Made by a program: the position numbers and the translations under genes. DNA of 64,000 bases from Mucinivorans hirudinis (GTDB lineage: Bacteria; Bacteroidota; Bacteroidia; Bacteroidales; Rikenellaceae). Below are positions 26,125-34,690 of this stretch, piece by piece (positions within the stretch are counted from its first letter, which is position 1; each line of letters begins with the position of its first letter). The DNA lies in assembly GCA_000723505.1 (NCBI GenBank), contig HG934468.1, positions 1,768,798 through 1,832,797 of the forward strand. Reading direction: 5' to 3'. The notes beneath the pieces were generated by a model. That model was not told the origin of the DNA. It saw only the letters and a program-made list of their open reading frames with translations, and did no database searches.

Positions 26125-27324
26125 ATGAAGAATAATAAAAATAATAATTGCAATTTTCCAACTTTGCGATTCCCTGAGTTTGCTGGGGAGTGGGAGGAGG
26201 TGAGGTTGAAGGATATTTGTACTATCTCCAAAGGGGCTGGTATCTCAAAAGACCAATTATCAATAGACGGAACGCCTTGCATTCTATATGGAGAGTTATA
26301 CACCAAATATAAATCCGAGGTTGTCCGAGATGTCTTTAGTCGCACAAACATTTGTGATTCAAACCTTGTAAGGAGCAAGGCGAATGACGTAATTATCCCT
26401 TCTTCGGGAGAAAGTGCAGTTGATATTGCCACAGCACGCTGTATTCCTTATGATGGAGTATTACTTGGTGGCGACTTAAATATAATTAGACTGTCTGAGC
26501 AAAATGGCATTTTTTTTAGCTATCAATTGAATGGAGCGAGGAAGCGAGAAATAGCTAAAGTAGCACAGGGGGTATCAGTGGTACACCTATATGGCGAAAA
26601 TCTCAAGAACCTTACGGTCTTCTATCCACTAAAAGCGGAACAGGATAAGATAGCTCGATTTTTATCCTTAATCGACGAGCGTATCGCAACCCAAAACAAA
26701 ATAATTGCCCATTTAGAATCTCTAATTAAAGGGCTTTATTCAACCACAAACAAAATTGGATGGAAGAGTTACTTATTAAGCGAATTGATGATTGAGCGTA
26801 AAGAGTTTAATACAAAGCAATTTCCTATATATTCCGTTTCTGTTGACGTTGGACTTGTTGACCAAATTGAACACCTTGGAAGGTCTTTCGCTGCTAAAGA
26901 CACAAGACACTACAATGTGGTAAGACCTGGTGATGTGGTGTATACTAAAAGTCCTACAGGTAGTTTTCCTTTTGGTATAGTGAAGCAAAGTTTAGTTAAT
27001 CCAGCCGTAGCTGTATCACCACTTTATGGAGTCTATCAACCTAAGAGCATCCATATAGGGAGAATAATCCAACACTATTTTGCATCTCCTATTAGAACAA
27101 ACAATTATTTGCATTCCCTCATACAAAAAGGTGCTAAAAATACTATCAATATTTCCACTCAACATTTTTTAGATAAAGCCATTCTTTTACCAAGTAGCGA
27201 AAAAGAAATAATCTCTATATCTGAACTTTTAGCGTCATACAATGATAAATGTGACCTCGAAAAGGCACTCAGAGAACATCTATTGTCTCAAAAAATGTTC
27301 TTACTACAAAAGATGTTCATATAA
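26125..27324 (+). CDS. hsdS: Type I specificity subunit HsdS, expressed copy
   Basis: The 399-residue protein has two target recognition domains. TRD1 (residues ~10-150) starts LRFPEFAGEWEEVRLKDI and ends AEQDKIARFLSLIDERIATQ, the coiled-coil spacer. TRD2 (about 200-360) begins KIGWKSYLLSELMIERKEF and ends SISELLASYNDKCDLEKALR. The start ATG at 26125 follows hsdM. The first 585 bp (26151-26735) are an identical inverted copy of 27903-28487. Flipping the segment between them would replace TRD2, so the enzyme can have two recognition sites. A tyrosine recombinase follows in the same cassette. Confidence 0.92.
   Translation: MKNNKNNNCNFPTLRFPEFAGEWEEVRLKDICTISKGAGISKDQLSIDGTPCILYGELYTKYKSEVVRDVFSRTNICDSNLVRSKANDVIIPSSGESAVDIATARCIPYDGVLLGGDLNIIRLSEQNGIFFSYQLNGARKREIAKVAQGVSVVHLYGENLKNLTVFYPLKAEQDKIARFLSLIDERIATQNKIIAHLESLIKGLYSTTNKIGWKSYLLSELMIERKEFNTKQFPIYSVSVDVGLVDQIEHLGRSFAAKDTRHYNVVRPGDVVYTKSPTGSFPFGIVKQSLVNPAVAVSPLYGVYQPKSIHIGRIIQHYFASPIRTNNYLHSLIQKGAKNTINISTQHFLDKAILLPSSEKEIISISELLASYNDKCDLEKALREHLLSQKMFLLQKMFI
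26151..26735. repeat. 585-bp inverted repeat, left arm (hsdS TRD1)
   Basis: This arm is the reverse complement of 27903-28487 and shows no difference in the parts I compared: both encoded proteins share the same ~190 residues, and the antisense shadow frames are also identical. Arms diverge precisely after GGGCT at the inner end (TTATT against AAGTC), and at the outer end before CAATTTTCC. The arm is the likely homology or recombinase substrate for hsdS inversion. Confidence 0.9.
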
Positions 27325-28474
27325 ATAACCTTTGCAGGAGTGTTTGTTTTTGCAGATTGTATGCACTTAAAACTTTTGTCTCAATGGTGATTTTCTCATC
27401 TACACTCTTAAGTAGATTGGCAATTTGCTTTTGCGTGTTAATAGTTGGGATGAAGATTTTCAATCGTTTTACTTCATTTGCTGAGATTTCTGAAAAAGTT
27501 GAACCACTTGCTTTCTTTATTAATTCGGATTTTTTTGTTCGCATGAAATAAAAGAGAAATTCATAATCAACGTGAGTTGCGACAAGAGATTGAAAGCCCT
27601 GATTAGTAGTGCAAGTAGACTGACAAATAGAACATTCTCCAATGGTAGCTCTTGTCGAAAGTAAGAGGCTATTAGGCGGCAATAATTTTGCACTTGAATT
27701 TTTTAGTCCTTTTTCGGTGATAGTCCGATTGCTGCTATTAACGTATTTTGCTCTTCCTATTTCAGAAGGTGTGAACCAATTTATATCACCACCCCAAAAG
27801 GAAGGAATGCTTGTATCAGGAGTTCCTCCACTAACAACAGAAGCAACTTCTGAGATAGTAGACTCTTCCCATCCTGCATTATTTTCAAAGATAATTTGAC
27901 TTAGCCCTTTAATTAGAGATTCTAAATGGGCAATTATTTTGTTTTGGGTTGCGATACGCTCGTCGATTAAGGATAAAAATCGAGCTATCTTATCCTGTTC
28001 CGCTTTTAGTGGATAGAAGACCGTAAGGTTCTTGAGATTTTCGCCATATAGGTGTACCACTGATACCCCCTGTGCTACTTTAGCTATTTCTCGCTTCCTC
28101 GCTCCATTCAATTGATAGCTAAAAAAAATGCCATTTTGCTCAGACAGTCTAATTATATTTAAGTCGCCACCAAGTAATACTCCATCATAAGGAATACAGC
28201 GTGCTGTGGCAATATCAACTGCACTTTCTCCCGAAGAAGGGATAATTACGTCATTCGCCTTGCTCCTTACAAGGTTTGAATCACAAATGTTTGTGCGACT
28301 AAAGACATCTCGGACAACCTCGGATTTATATTTGGTGTATAACTCTCCATATAGAATGCAAGGCGTTCCGTCTATTGATAATTGGTCTTTTGAGATACCA
28401 GCCCCTTTGGAGATAGTACAAATATCCTTCAACCTCACCTCCTCCCACTCCCCAGCAAACTCAGGGAATCGCAA
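27317..28474 (-). CDS. hsdS: Silent hsdS cassette in inverted orientation (second TRD2)
   Basis: The 385-residue frame encodes the same TRD1 as the expressed hsdS and a different TRD2 (NAGWEESTISEVASVVSGGT, then TPDTSIPSFWGGDINWFTPS) with a matching C-terminal spacer. It lacks a normal start: the frame begins at a TTG, the arm starts 14 bp further, and no hsdM or promoter is upstream. It is therefore a silent donor for TRD2, exchangeable with the expressed copy by inversion of 26736-27902. The two genes overlap tail to tail by 8 bp (27317-27324). Type I systems with silent inverted hsdS copies are known in Bacteroides and other genera. Confidence 0.9.
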   Translation of the reverse strand: MRFPEFAGEWEEVRLKDICTISKGAGISKDQLSIDGTPCILYGELYTKYKSEVVRDVFSRTNICDSNLVRSKANDVIIPSSGESAVDIATARCIPYDGVLLGGDLNIIRLSEQNGIFFSYQLNGARKREIAKVAQGVSVVHLYGENLKNLTVFYPLKAEQDKIARFLSLIDERIATQNKIIAHLESLIKGLSQIIFENNAGWEESTISEVASVVSGGTPDTSIPSFWGGDINWFTPSEIGRAKYVNSSNRTITEKGLKNSSAKLLPPNSLLLSTRATIGECSICQSTCTTNQGFQSLVATHVDYEFLFYFMRTKKSELIKKASGSTFSEISANEVKRLKIFIPTINTQKQIANLLKSVDEKITIETKVLSAYNLQKQTLLQRLFI

Positions 28475-28487
28475 AGTTGGAAAATTG
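27903..28487. repeat. 585-bp inverted repeat, right arm (hsdS TRD1)
   Basis: This is the reverse complement of 26151-26735. It lies between the invertible segment and the recombinase gene. It is the partner arm of the hsdS phase-variation switch. Confidence 0.9.
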
Positions 28488-28558
28488 ACAATCTAAAATC
28501 TCTAATCTTAATTCGTTTTTTATATATTATATGTCGAACAATATAAAATCAAAAAAAT

Positions 28559-29482
28559 ATGACACAATTACCAATTCAAGAGATTACATGCTTATGGCGT
28601 GCAGACAAAAAACAGTATGTGAAAACATCTACAATTTCTGCGTACACACTGCTAATTGAGAATCATATCCTACCAGCCTTTGGAGAGGCTGATAGAATCA
28701 ATGAGTCAGATGTGCAAGGGTTTGTTTTCGAGAAACTAAATTCAGGATTGAGCCACAAATCAATCAAAGATATACTCATCGTTCTGAAGATGATATTAAA
28801 ATTTGGAGTTAAAAATGGATATCTCGAACACACTCAAATAGATATAAAGTTTCCTACTCAACGAGACAAACACGAAATAGAAGTTTTAAGTAGGAGTAAT
28901 CACAGAAAGGTCATATCTCATATTGAGGAGAACTTTACATTTCGGAATCTTGGTATTTATATTTGTCTTTGTGCCGGAATGAGAATTGGCGAGATATGTG
29001 CATTAAAATGGGAGGATATTGATACCGAGAATGGTATCATAAGCGTCAAAAAGACCATTCAACGTGTATATATGATTGAAGGAGAGGAACGATATACAGA
29101 ACTGATTTTAGACTCGCCAAAGACCAAAAACTCTATTAGAGACATCCCTATGACAAGAGATTTATTGAAATTATTAAAGCCACTAAAACGTATTATGAAT
29201 CACAATTACTTTGTCCTTACCAATGAATCCAAACCGACCGAACCACGTACATATAGGAATTATTACAAACAATTTATGCAAGATATTGGAGTGCCAATAT
29301 TGAAATTTCATGGACTTAGACACAGCTTCGCAACTCGTTGTATAGAGAGCAAGTGCGACTATAAGACTGTTAGCGTCATATTAGGGCACTCAAACATTAG
29401 TACGACACTAAATCTTTATGTTCACCCCAATATGGAACAAAAAAAGAAATGTATAGACCAAATGGTAAAAGCATTAAAGTAG
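28559..29482 (+). CDS. Tyrosine recombinase, probable hsdS invertase
   Basis: The 307-residue phage-integrase-family protein has a SAM-like N-terminal core-binding domain (residues ~1-95). The catalytic domain carries R in CAGMRIGEICALKWEDID (about 142), H-x-x-R in HGLRHSFATR (about 250), the GHS (about 276) and the Tyr in LNLYVHP (about 286). It lies directly after the inverted hsdS copy. The usual job of such enzymes next to hsdS in Bacteroidota and Streptococcus (CreX) is to flip hsdS segments. It might instead have mobilised the cassette. It is AT-rich, unlike the late genes, as expected for an acquired segment. Confidence 0.88.
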   Translation: MTQLPIQEITCLWRADKKQYVKTSTISAYTLLIENHILPAFGEADRINESDVQGFVFEKLNSGLSHKSIKDILIVLKMILKFGVKNGYLEHTQIDIKFPTQRDKHEIEVLSRSNHRKVISHIEENFTFRNLGIYICLCAGMRIGEICALKWEDIDTENGIISVKKTIQRVYMIEGEERYTELILDSPKTKNSIRDIPMTRDLLKLLKPLKRIMNHNYFVLTNESKPTEPRTYRNYYKQFMQDIGVPILKFHGLRHSFATRCIESKCDYKTVSVILGHSNISTTLNLYVHPNMEQKKKCIDQMVKALK

Positions 29483-29487
29483 ATTTG

Positions 29488-31146
29488 TTATTGCAATTTC
29501 ATTACACGATCTCCGCTACAACTATCGCTCACCCAAAGTGAACCGTTTGTAGCGGAGTTTTTTTGGACTTCCAATTCGTAAATGCGCATCTTCTTGCGAA
29601 TGGTTAGCTCATCGAAGGTTGCAGAAACATTGCCTGTTGTTCGATTACGGATTATTGCCCAGCCAGCCCCTGCAAAGCCTGACGCAAAGTATTCAGAACT
29701 GAGTGAATCGAGAAAAACGGCATTGCCACAGTGCTTGATGCCACCCTCAATCGAGAGCAGGTAACTTTCGTTGCCGAAATATAGAGCGTTTGCGGTCAAT
29801 CGTGTCGATGAGCCATCAATACCAATATGACCCGCAGCCTCGACAGGTTTTCCAAAGGTAATGAAGTCAGCATCTGTGGTGATAAAGAGCGAATCGCTGT
29901 CACGGTTTAAGGGTTTGTAGATACTGGTTGATGGACGGTGCGAGAATCGTGTTTTGCAAACCACATACAGGTTTTGATTTGCCTTGCCGTACTCTGATAG
30001 CGAAGAGAATGTAATACCGTCTTTATCACCGTATAGCATAGCTCCTTTGTCCGTTCCGAAGCGCAATCGTTTGTGCATAATCATACCCTCGTCATCGCTA
30101 TCGACACGGTAACTGGACAACAATTCGTCACCGTAGTTGTGGCGTACTTTGAGTGAGTCGGGAAAATATGCCGCTCCGTAGTTGGTTAGCAGGATATTGT
30201 CGCCGTCTATGTCCGATATGCCTGCAAAGAGTCTAATTTTGTTTGTCGATTCACTTCCGAGTAACAAATCTGCACCGGCAGAGCTGAGTTGTATGTCGCC
30301 ATCTCCAACTCTTATCAATACAGGAACTCCATCAATCTTTATTCCATATCCGGAGCCAAACGAAAGGAAAGCATTGGCTGAGAGTGTATCTTTGGTTGCT
30401 GTAAGTAACGGCACACCATTAAATCCAAGCTCAAAACCATTGAGAGCACGAAACAAACCTCCAACCGTTGCTTTTTTTGCAACAGTTAGTGAATCTGAGA
30501 CAGTGGCATTTTGCATCGACCAATCGACTGTTGACAGGTTCGCATTTCCCTTGTGCCATACATCGTGCCCATTAATCTGAATAGTCGATGTAGAGATGAA
30601 AACACAATTTGCTTTGTCTGGTCCAAAAACTATTTCGCCACTGCTTTTGATAGCTGCACCTGCTAAATCAAAGATTTCAGCATCAACGTTAGCTGTTCCT
30701 GTGACGGAGTTATATCTCAACAACTGCCTACCACCAATATAAAGACTCTCGCCTCCAATGCGAACATCACCATAAAGGCGAGTTCCATATCGCTCATCCT
30801 CATAGTAGGTTTCAATCAGACGTGTATTACCGATACCAGCTTCAAACCCATAATTCGCCCGAAACATGCCAGACATATCGCCACCAGACTTTTTCAGATA
30901 ATCAATCAGCACCCCTCCGCCACCAGAACCACCACCTTCGACAGCTCCGGCAATCGCATCAGCAAATCCATAAGCGGTGTTCCGTAGGCGTATCGAGGTA
31001 TCATCGCCTTCTGAAATGCCATACGGATTATCGGGACTCTTCTTATCCTGAGCATTGAAAAAGTTGTTGTATAACTGGGAATATATCGAATAGCATAATG
31101 AGTCTCTGTCTAACTCGCCAATGCCGGGCAGTAGTTGCAGGCTCAT
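29488..31146 (-). CDS. Tail fibre / tail-tip structural protein
   Basis: I use the ATG at 31146, which overlaps the spike stop as ATGA; the longer GTG-started frame would overlap the spike gene by 120 bp. The 552-residue product is rich in short beta-strands with structural repeats (TRLYGDVRIGGESLYIG, LFRALNGFELGFNGVPLL, GSGYGIKIDGVPVLI, KLRFGTDKGAMLYGDKDG-like). It ends with the charged segment TIRKKMRIYELEVQKNSATN and GSLWVSDSCSGDRVMKLQ, a phrase I know from Bacteroidales phage fibre proteins. It is translationally coupled with the spike and lies on the left side of the RM cassette. Confidence 0.75.
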   Translation of the reverse strand: MSLQLLPGIGELDRDSLCYSIYSQLYNNFFNAQDKKSPDNPYGISEGDDTSIRLRNTAYGFADAIAGAVEGGGSGGGGVLIDYLKKSGGDMSGMFRANYGFEAGIGNTRLIETYYEDERYGTRLYGDVRIGGESLYIGGRQLLRYNSVTGTANVDAEIFDLAGAAIKSSGEIVFGPDKANCVFISTSTIQINGHDVWHKGNANLSTVDWSMQNATVSDSLTVAKKATVGGLFRALNGFELGFNGVPLLTATKDTLSANAFLSFGSGYGIKIDGVPVLIRVGDGDIQLSSAGADLLLGSESTNKIRLFAGISDIDGDNILLTNYGAAYFPDSLKVRHNYGDELLSSYRVDSDDEGMIMHKRLRFGTDKGAMLYGDKDGITFSSLSEYGKANQNLYVVCKTRFSHRPSTSIYKPLNRDSDSLFITTDADFITFGKPVEAAGHIGIDGSSTRLTANALYFGNESYLLSIEGGIKHCGNAVFLDSLSSEYFASGFAGAGWAIIRNRTTGNVSATFDELTIRKKMRIYELEVQKNSATNGSLWVSDSCSGDRVMKLQ

Positions 31147-32018
31147 TTGGTATAAGATGTTTTGGATAAGAATTTTTGAATCTTTGAAGCGAGCGAAGGG
31201 AAGTTTGGACAGTTGATTGCAGGCATCGTCCCCATCAATGTCGGGGTCATAATTTTTGAGCACTCTGTGATGAATTCGAGCATCAATTGAGCCAACTCAT
31301 TACCCAATACCAACGGTTCGGTAGCATTTTCATCGCCAAGTGTAACCTTATTGTCCGCCAACACAATGGTCGTACGGTTTACCTTTTGCTGTATTTTATC
31401 TTTGGATTGATTGACTTCTGATTTATCAACCTTGTGAGTAATAGTTTCGGCAACTACTGTGATTGTTGCCTCTTTATCGTTCTTATTCTTTACAGAAGTC
31501 AGAACCTGCTCTGCTGTGTATTTGGTCGTTGCCTGATTTCCGGTAGGCTCCAATTCATCATAGTCGGGAGAATCATTACTCTCAGGGTCTAACTCTTCGG
31601 TTTCGACGACACCTACAACGGTCTCTTTATGAGCGTGAATTTGGATGAAATCGGCGTGGGAGAAGTTGACCACATAGCTATATCTGGTAGCTGCATCGCT
31701 AACGATGGTCACATCCGAGAACAGAGTCGGAATAATCAGAAAACCACCTGCATTGTCTTTAGCCCCGGCAAGTAGCACGCCTTTATGGATAAATGGCTCT
31801 GTGCTGGCAGTCTCATCGGGAAACTCTCCCACGTCAATTGTGCCACAAAACTCATCACTTGGATCATCATTAATTTTGGCAACATACCCGTGAATCAATC
31901 GTGCCGTTCCCACACCGCCCGTTCCTGATGGCGACATATTCACACGGTCAATACTACGTCCCAGAGCAATCTTACGGATTGCCTCGCTTATCATCCGTCC
32001 ACTATTTGCTGAATCCAT
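31143..32018 (-). CDS. Baseplate spike protein (gpV / gp5-like)
   Basis: The 291-residue protein has an N-terminal OB-like portion (LIHGYVAKINDDPSDEFCGTI, DVGEFPDETAST) and HKGVLLAGAKDNAGGFLIIP, as in gpV/gp5 spike proteins. The C-terminal part is a needle-like beta-rod with KVDKSEVNQSKDKIQQKVNR and then TLGDENATEPLVLGNELAQLM, the signature of phage baseplate V C-termini. It would form the membrane-piercing tip under the hub. It is the first gene after late promoter P8, coupled by ATGA to the fibre gene. The toxin-antitoxin pair was inserted between it and the hub gene. Confidence 0.7.
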   Translation of the reverse strand: MDSANSGRMISEAIRKIALGRSIDRVNMSPSGTGGVGTARLIHGYVAKINDDPSDEFCGTIDVGEFPDETASTEPFIHKGVLLAGAKDNAGGFLIIPTLFSDVTIVSDAATRYSYVVNFSHADFIQIHAHKETVVGVVETEELDPESNDSPDYDELEPTGNQATTKYTAEQVLTSVKNKNDKEATITVVAETITHKVDKSEVNQSKDKIQQKVNRTTIVLADNKVTLGDENATEPLVLGNELAQLMLEFITECSKIMTPTLMGTMPAINCPNFPSLASKIQKFLSKTSYTK

Positions 32019-32032
32019 ACTATGCTTTTGGT

Positions 32033-32063
32033 AAAGAATAGTGCGAATTGGTTGAAATGGATT
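32033..32063 (-). promoter_or_regulatory. Late promoter motif P8 (AATCCAT / CTATTCTTT)
   Basis: AATCCAT at 32063-32057, 15 bp, CTATTCTTT at 32041-32033, 14 bp before the spike ATG. The -35 half is the weakest of the twelve copies. Confidence 0.65.
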
Positions 32064-32161
32064 ATCTTTGCTATGCTACTCTTTGTGTTGCCGCGTCATT
32101 ATTATTTTGATGTAAGTCAATTATTTTCAACAAAAAACATCAAAAATCAAAGAATACCCAT

Positions 32162-32169
32162 TATATTTG
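32162..32169 (+). promoter_or_regulatory. Host-type promoter -7 box for the Panacea pair
   Basis: TATATTTG fits the Bacteroides -7 consensus, 26 bp before the ATG of the antitoxin-like gene. A strong RBS-like GGAAAGGA follows. The - strand late promoter P8 lies about 100 bp away in the opposite direction. Confidence 0.65.
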
Positions 32170-32195
32170 CATATTATTTGGAAAGGAATTGTTTT

Positions 32196-32675
32196 ATGAA
32201 CAATATTAACGACATAGTAGACTATATCATCTCTAAGGTTAAGTCAGAAGATGATTCTGCATCTTTGATTAATTTAAAGTTGCAGAAACTATTGTATTAT
32301 ATTCAGGCTTGGTCATATGGTATTAATGGGAAAGCTATGTTTGAAGGCGAATTTCAAGCGTGGGTTCATGGCCCTGTAAATAGAGAAATATATGATAGAT
32401 TCAATCCAACCAAGTATTTATATTCCGAAATAAATCTGGAAGATAGAATAAAAACTGATGTGAAAATAGATGAAGAAACTGCTGAATTCATTGATTTTAT
32501 CTTGGAAAATTATCTTAAATATAGCGGTGCCGAACTAGAACGTCTTTCGCATTCTGAGTTACCTTGGATTCAAACAAGAGGTAAGATAGGAGCATATGAT
32601 AGGTGTGAAGAATGTATCTCTGAGGAATTATTAATTAGTTATTATGGCTCCAAGTGGAAAGAGATTAACTCATAA
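32196..32675 (+). CDS. Panacea (DUF4065) domain protein, probable antitoxin
   Basis: The start is ATG 32196 (MNNINDIVDYIISKVKSEDD), with GGAAAGGAATTG before it; the 58 codons ahead in the same frame overlap phage promoter DNA and lack coding character. The 159-residue protein has the Panacea signature: INLKLQKLLYYIQAWSYGIN, EFQAWVHGPVNREIYDRF and the late SELPWIQTR. Panacea is a known antitoxin domain that neutralises many unrelated toxins encoded next to it, and is frequent in phage defence loci. It overlaps the following gene by 32 bp, a typical toxin-antitoxin arrangement. Its AT-rich codon use differs from the surrounding tail genes. Confidence 0.85.
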   Translation: MNNINDIVDYIISKVKSEDDSASLINLKLQKLLYYIQAWSYGINGKAMFEGEFQAWVHGPVNREIYDRFNPTKYLYSEINLEDRIKTDVKIDEETAEFIDFILENYLKYSGAELERLSHSELPWIQTRGKIGAYDRCEECISEELLISYYGSKWKEINS

Positions 32676-33381
32676 TATTGCCAAATATGGCAATTCATTA
32701 ATCAATAAAGAACAAGAAAAAGCAATAAGGGAGACCAATATTGCTTTTTCTTTTGAATATTATAAAGAGATAGATTTATTTGGTGTTGGACATTGTGATG
32801 CAAAATGGCATATAAGCATATATGATAGGCTGGCATCATTATCATGTTTGACACCCAAAGACATATTGGAGGATGGAAGGTACAAAGAAACTCTTAAATG
32901 TCATGCGATTGATTGGTCTGCAAAAAACATTCCCATTGAAAAAAAATCTCTAAATTGGCTCCCTCATCACGTATTGGATGGTGACGAATTTCCAATTATG
33001 CAACTGTCAATATCTAAAGGAACAGGAAGAATTATTGGCTTTTTTGACAAAGACTCATTTGTGTTTAATATAATACTATTTGATCCAAATCATAATTTAC
33101 AACCTTCAAACTATAGTGACTATAAAATGAGGCCAACCCTAATTGGCACATCTCAATATGACGACCTTCTAGGAAAGCTTATTGTTATCAGAGATGAGAT
33201 GAGTAAATGCCCCCAAACATCTTGTATTCTCAACGCTCACATAGATAATATTGAAAACACACACAACATAATATATGTAGGACTCGATGCAGACTTCTAT
33301 GAACAATATATTGAGATAATTAAGACTCATTCCTTGAGGGATATTGTTGAAGAAGGAATTTTCAAATTTATGACTGAGTAA
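32644..33381 (+). CDS. Panacea-linked putative toxin of unknown mechanism
   Basis: The 245-residue protein begins MAPSGKRLTHNIAKYGNSLI inside the antitoxin gene. It contains KWHISIYDRLASLSCLTPKD, then KNIPIEKKSLNWLPHHVLDG and TGRIIGFFDKDSFVFNIILF. The last part, DPNHNLQPSN, looks like a conserved metal or RNA-binding site but I cannot name the fold. Similar proteins of Bacteroidota are found next to Panacea genes, so I infer the toxin role. It ends overlapping the hub gene tail to tail by 14 bp (33368-33381). A non-toxic defence effector is possible. Confidence 0.65.
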   Translation: MAPSGKRLTHNIAKYGNSLINKEQEKAIRETNIAFSFEYYKEIDLFGVGHCDAKWHISIYDRLASLSCLTPKDILEDGRYKETLKCHAIDWSAKNIPIEKKSLNWLPHHVLDGDEFPIMQLSISKGTGRIIGFFDKDSFVFNIILFDPNHNLQPSNYSDYKMRPTLIGTSQYDDLLGKLIVIRDEMSKCPQTSCILNAHIDNIENTHNIIYVGLDADFYEQYIEIIKTHSLRDIVEEGIFKFMTE

Positions 33382-34687
33382 ATTTAGCTTTATACGGCAC
33401 AGTGATTTTCTGCCTATACCCATTTGTCCCAAAGGTGGTTGTTACTTCATCAATGATATAAACTCCGTTCTTTGACGGGTTACGTGTGTCGATGAGTTCC
33501 ACTTGCACGGCGGTGTTTAGAGCTAAATCGCCGAAGATGGTGACAGAGCCGGTGATGCCGTTCAGGTTGTAGTTCTTGAAGTATTCGATGGTCTCCTCGA
33601 CCAACTTGTCAGAGTCTATATTCATATTGGGCGACATATAGGGAGCAATGGTGTAGGTGCTCAAATCAACCTTGGTCTTTGTTGCTGCTCCCTCTGCGGT
33701 GGTGTTGCCGGTAACCTTGTGTGTCTTCTTACTGATTTGGGTTGCGTTTACCGTCTGAAACTCTTTGCTGCCTACTACGGTCGGGTCGTACTCCGGATTT
33801 AGTCGAACTGTTACCTCGAAAAACTTCTCATCAGCTCCCAATGCTTTGCCGGTGACGGCAAGAAACTTCGGGTCGGTCTTGATCACTTTCAAATCGCTCT
33901 GGGCAACGTGGTAATCAAATAGAATTTTAAACGGTTTTGCTTCACTGTCTTGTGGGAAAGTAGGTTGGCTTTTACTGGACGAGTAAGGGCGACCAATAGC
34001 AATCGTCGGCATATTGTTTGGGCTGTTCTCGTCATACTTCAGGAAGCAATAGACCTTATATTTAGACCATTCTGAGAGAATATCAGCCACCGTAAAATTG
34101 TCGGTAATCTTGACTTTGCCGATTTGAATATCAAAACGCTTGGTCTCCGAGTGAACCTCAAAACCGGTGTCTTTCAATAACCCGTATTTCTCGCCCAGAA
34201 TATCATTTACCTTGCAAGTCTTCGTAGTTTCAAACTTTGGAGCCTGCTTTAGTTTGAGTTTGTAAGCCATATTTTCGCACTGAATCTCAAACTGACTATC
34301 GGAATTGTACGCCGTGATATAGCCATCAAACATATTTTTGAGCACACCGTTGTAACCCAGTTTGATATTTACCCGCTGCCCGATGGTGAACGTGGTTGCA
34401 TCCATAGCTTGCTGAGAGGTGCGCTTTTCGATGATTACGCCGTCCTCCATAATCTCAGTGGTTACACGCTTGGCATCTTTGCCCTCGATGGTGGCATTGC
34501 CAATAACGGTGCTCTGAAACACCGTCCCTTTCGGGAAGGTTATCTTTGCCGTGCCTATCAGCTTTTTATAGCTCTCGTCAATCTCAATTTCCTGCACTTC
34601 GGTTAGCACAATGGGGTTGTTGATAGCTATCGGATTGGCAGGGTCAGCATCGCCAATCGTTATTTTACAGGTCAGTATGTCAATCAT
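33368..34687 (-). CDS. Tail hub protein (gpD / gp27-like)
   Basis: The 439-residue protein has gpD-like hub features: tail-tube-like beta-strands near the start (NNPIVLTEVQEIEIDESYKK, LIGTAKITFPKGTVFQ), TFTIGQRVNIKLGYNGVLKN with FDGYITAYNSDSQFEIQC, and a later AYKLKLKQAPKFETTKT. Toward the end is TYTIAPYMSPNMNIDSDKLV, then FFGDLALNTAVQVEL-type strands (here VTIFGDLALNTAVQVELIDT). This order, base domain then carrier domain, is typical for late-control D/hub proteins. The gene follows DUF6046 and the tape measure. The Panacea pair separates it from its spike. Confidence 0.75.
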   Translation of the reverse strand: MIDILTCKITIGDADPANPIAINNPIVLTEVQEIEIDESYKKLIGTAKITFPKGTVFQSTVIGNATIEGKDAKRVTTEIMEDGVIIEKRTSQQAMDATTFTIGQRVNIKLGYNGVLKNMFDGYITAYNSDSQFEIQCENMAYKLKLKQAPKFETTKTCKVNDILGEKYGLLKDTGFEVHSETKRFDIQIGKVKITDNFTVADILSEWSKYKVYCFLKYDENSPNNMPTIAIGRPYSSSKSQPTFPQDSEAKPFKILFDYHVAQSDLKVIKTDPKFLAVTGKALGADEKFFEVTVRLNPEYDPTVVGSKEFQTVNATQISKKTHKVTGNTTAEGAATKTKVDLSTYTIAPYMSPNMNIDSDKLVEETIEYFKNYNLNGITGSVTIFGDLALNTAVQVELIDTRNPSKNGVYIIDEVTTTFGTNGYRQKITVPYKAKFTQS

Positions 34688-34690
34688 TGC

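Noticed and set aside
21410-29510. Shared CATTACAC at 21415 and near 29503 as possible attachment-site repeats of the RM cassette
   Set aside because: Only 8 bp, AT-rich, and the second copy lies in fibre coding sequence; it could be chance.
19492-31146. Idea that the RM cassette split one ancestral fibre gene into 29488-31146 and 19492-21306
   Set aside because: The second gene has its own late promoter P9 and GTG start; the two genes were more likely separate before insertion. Comparison with relatives would decide.
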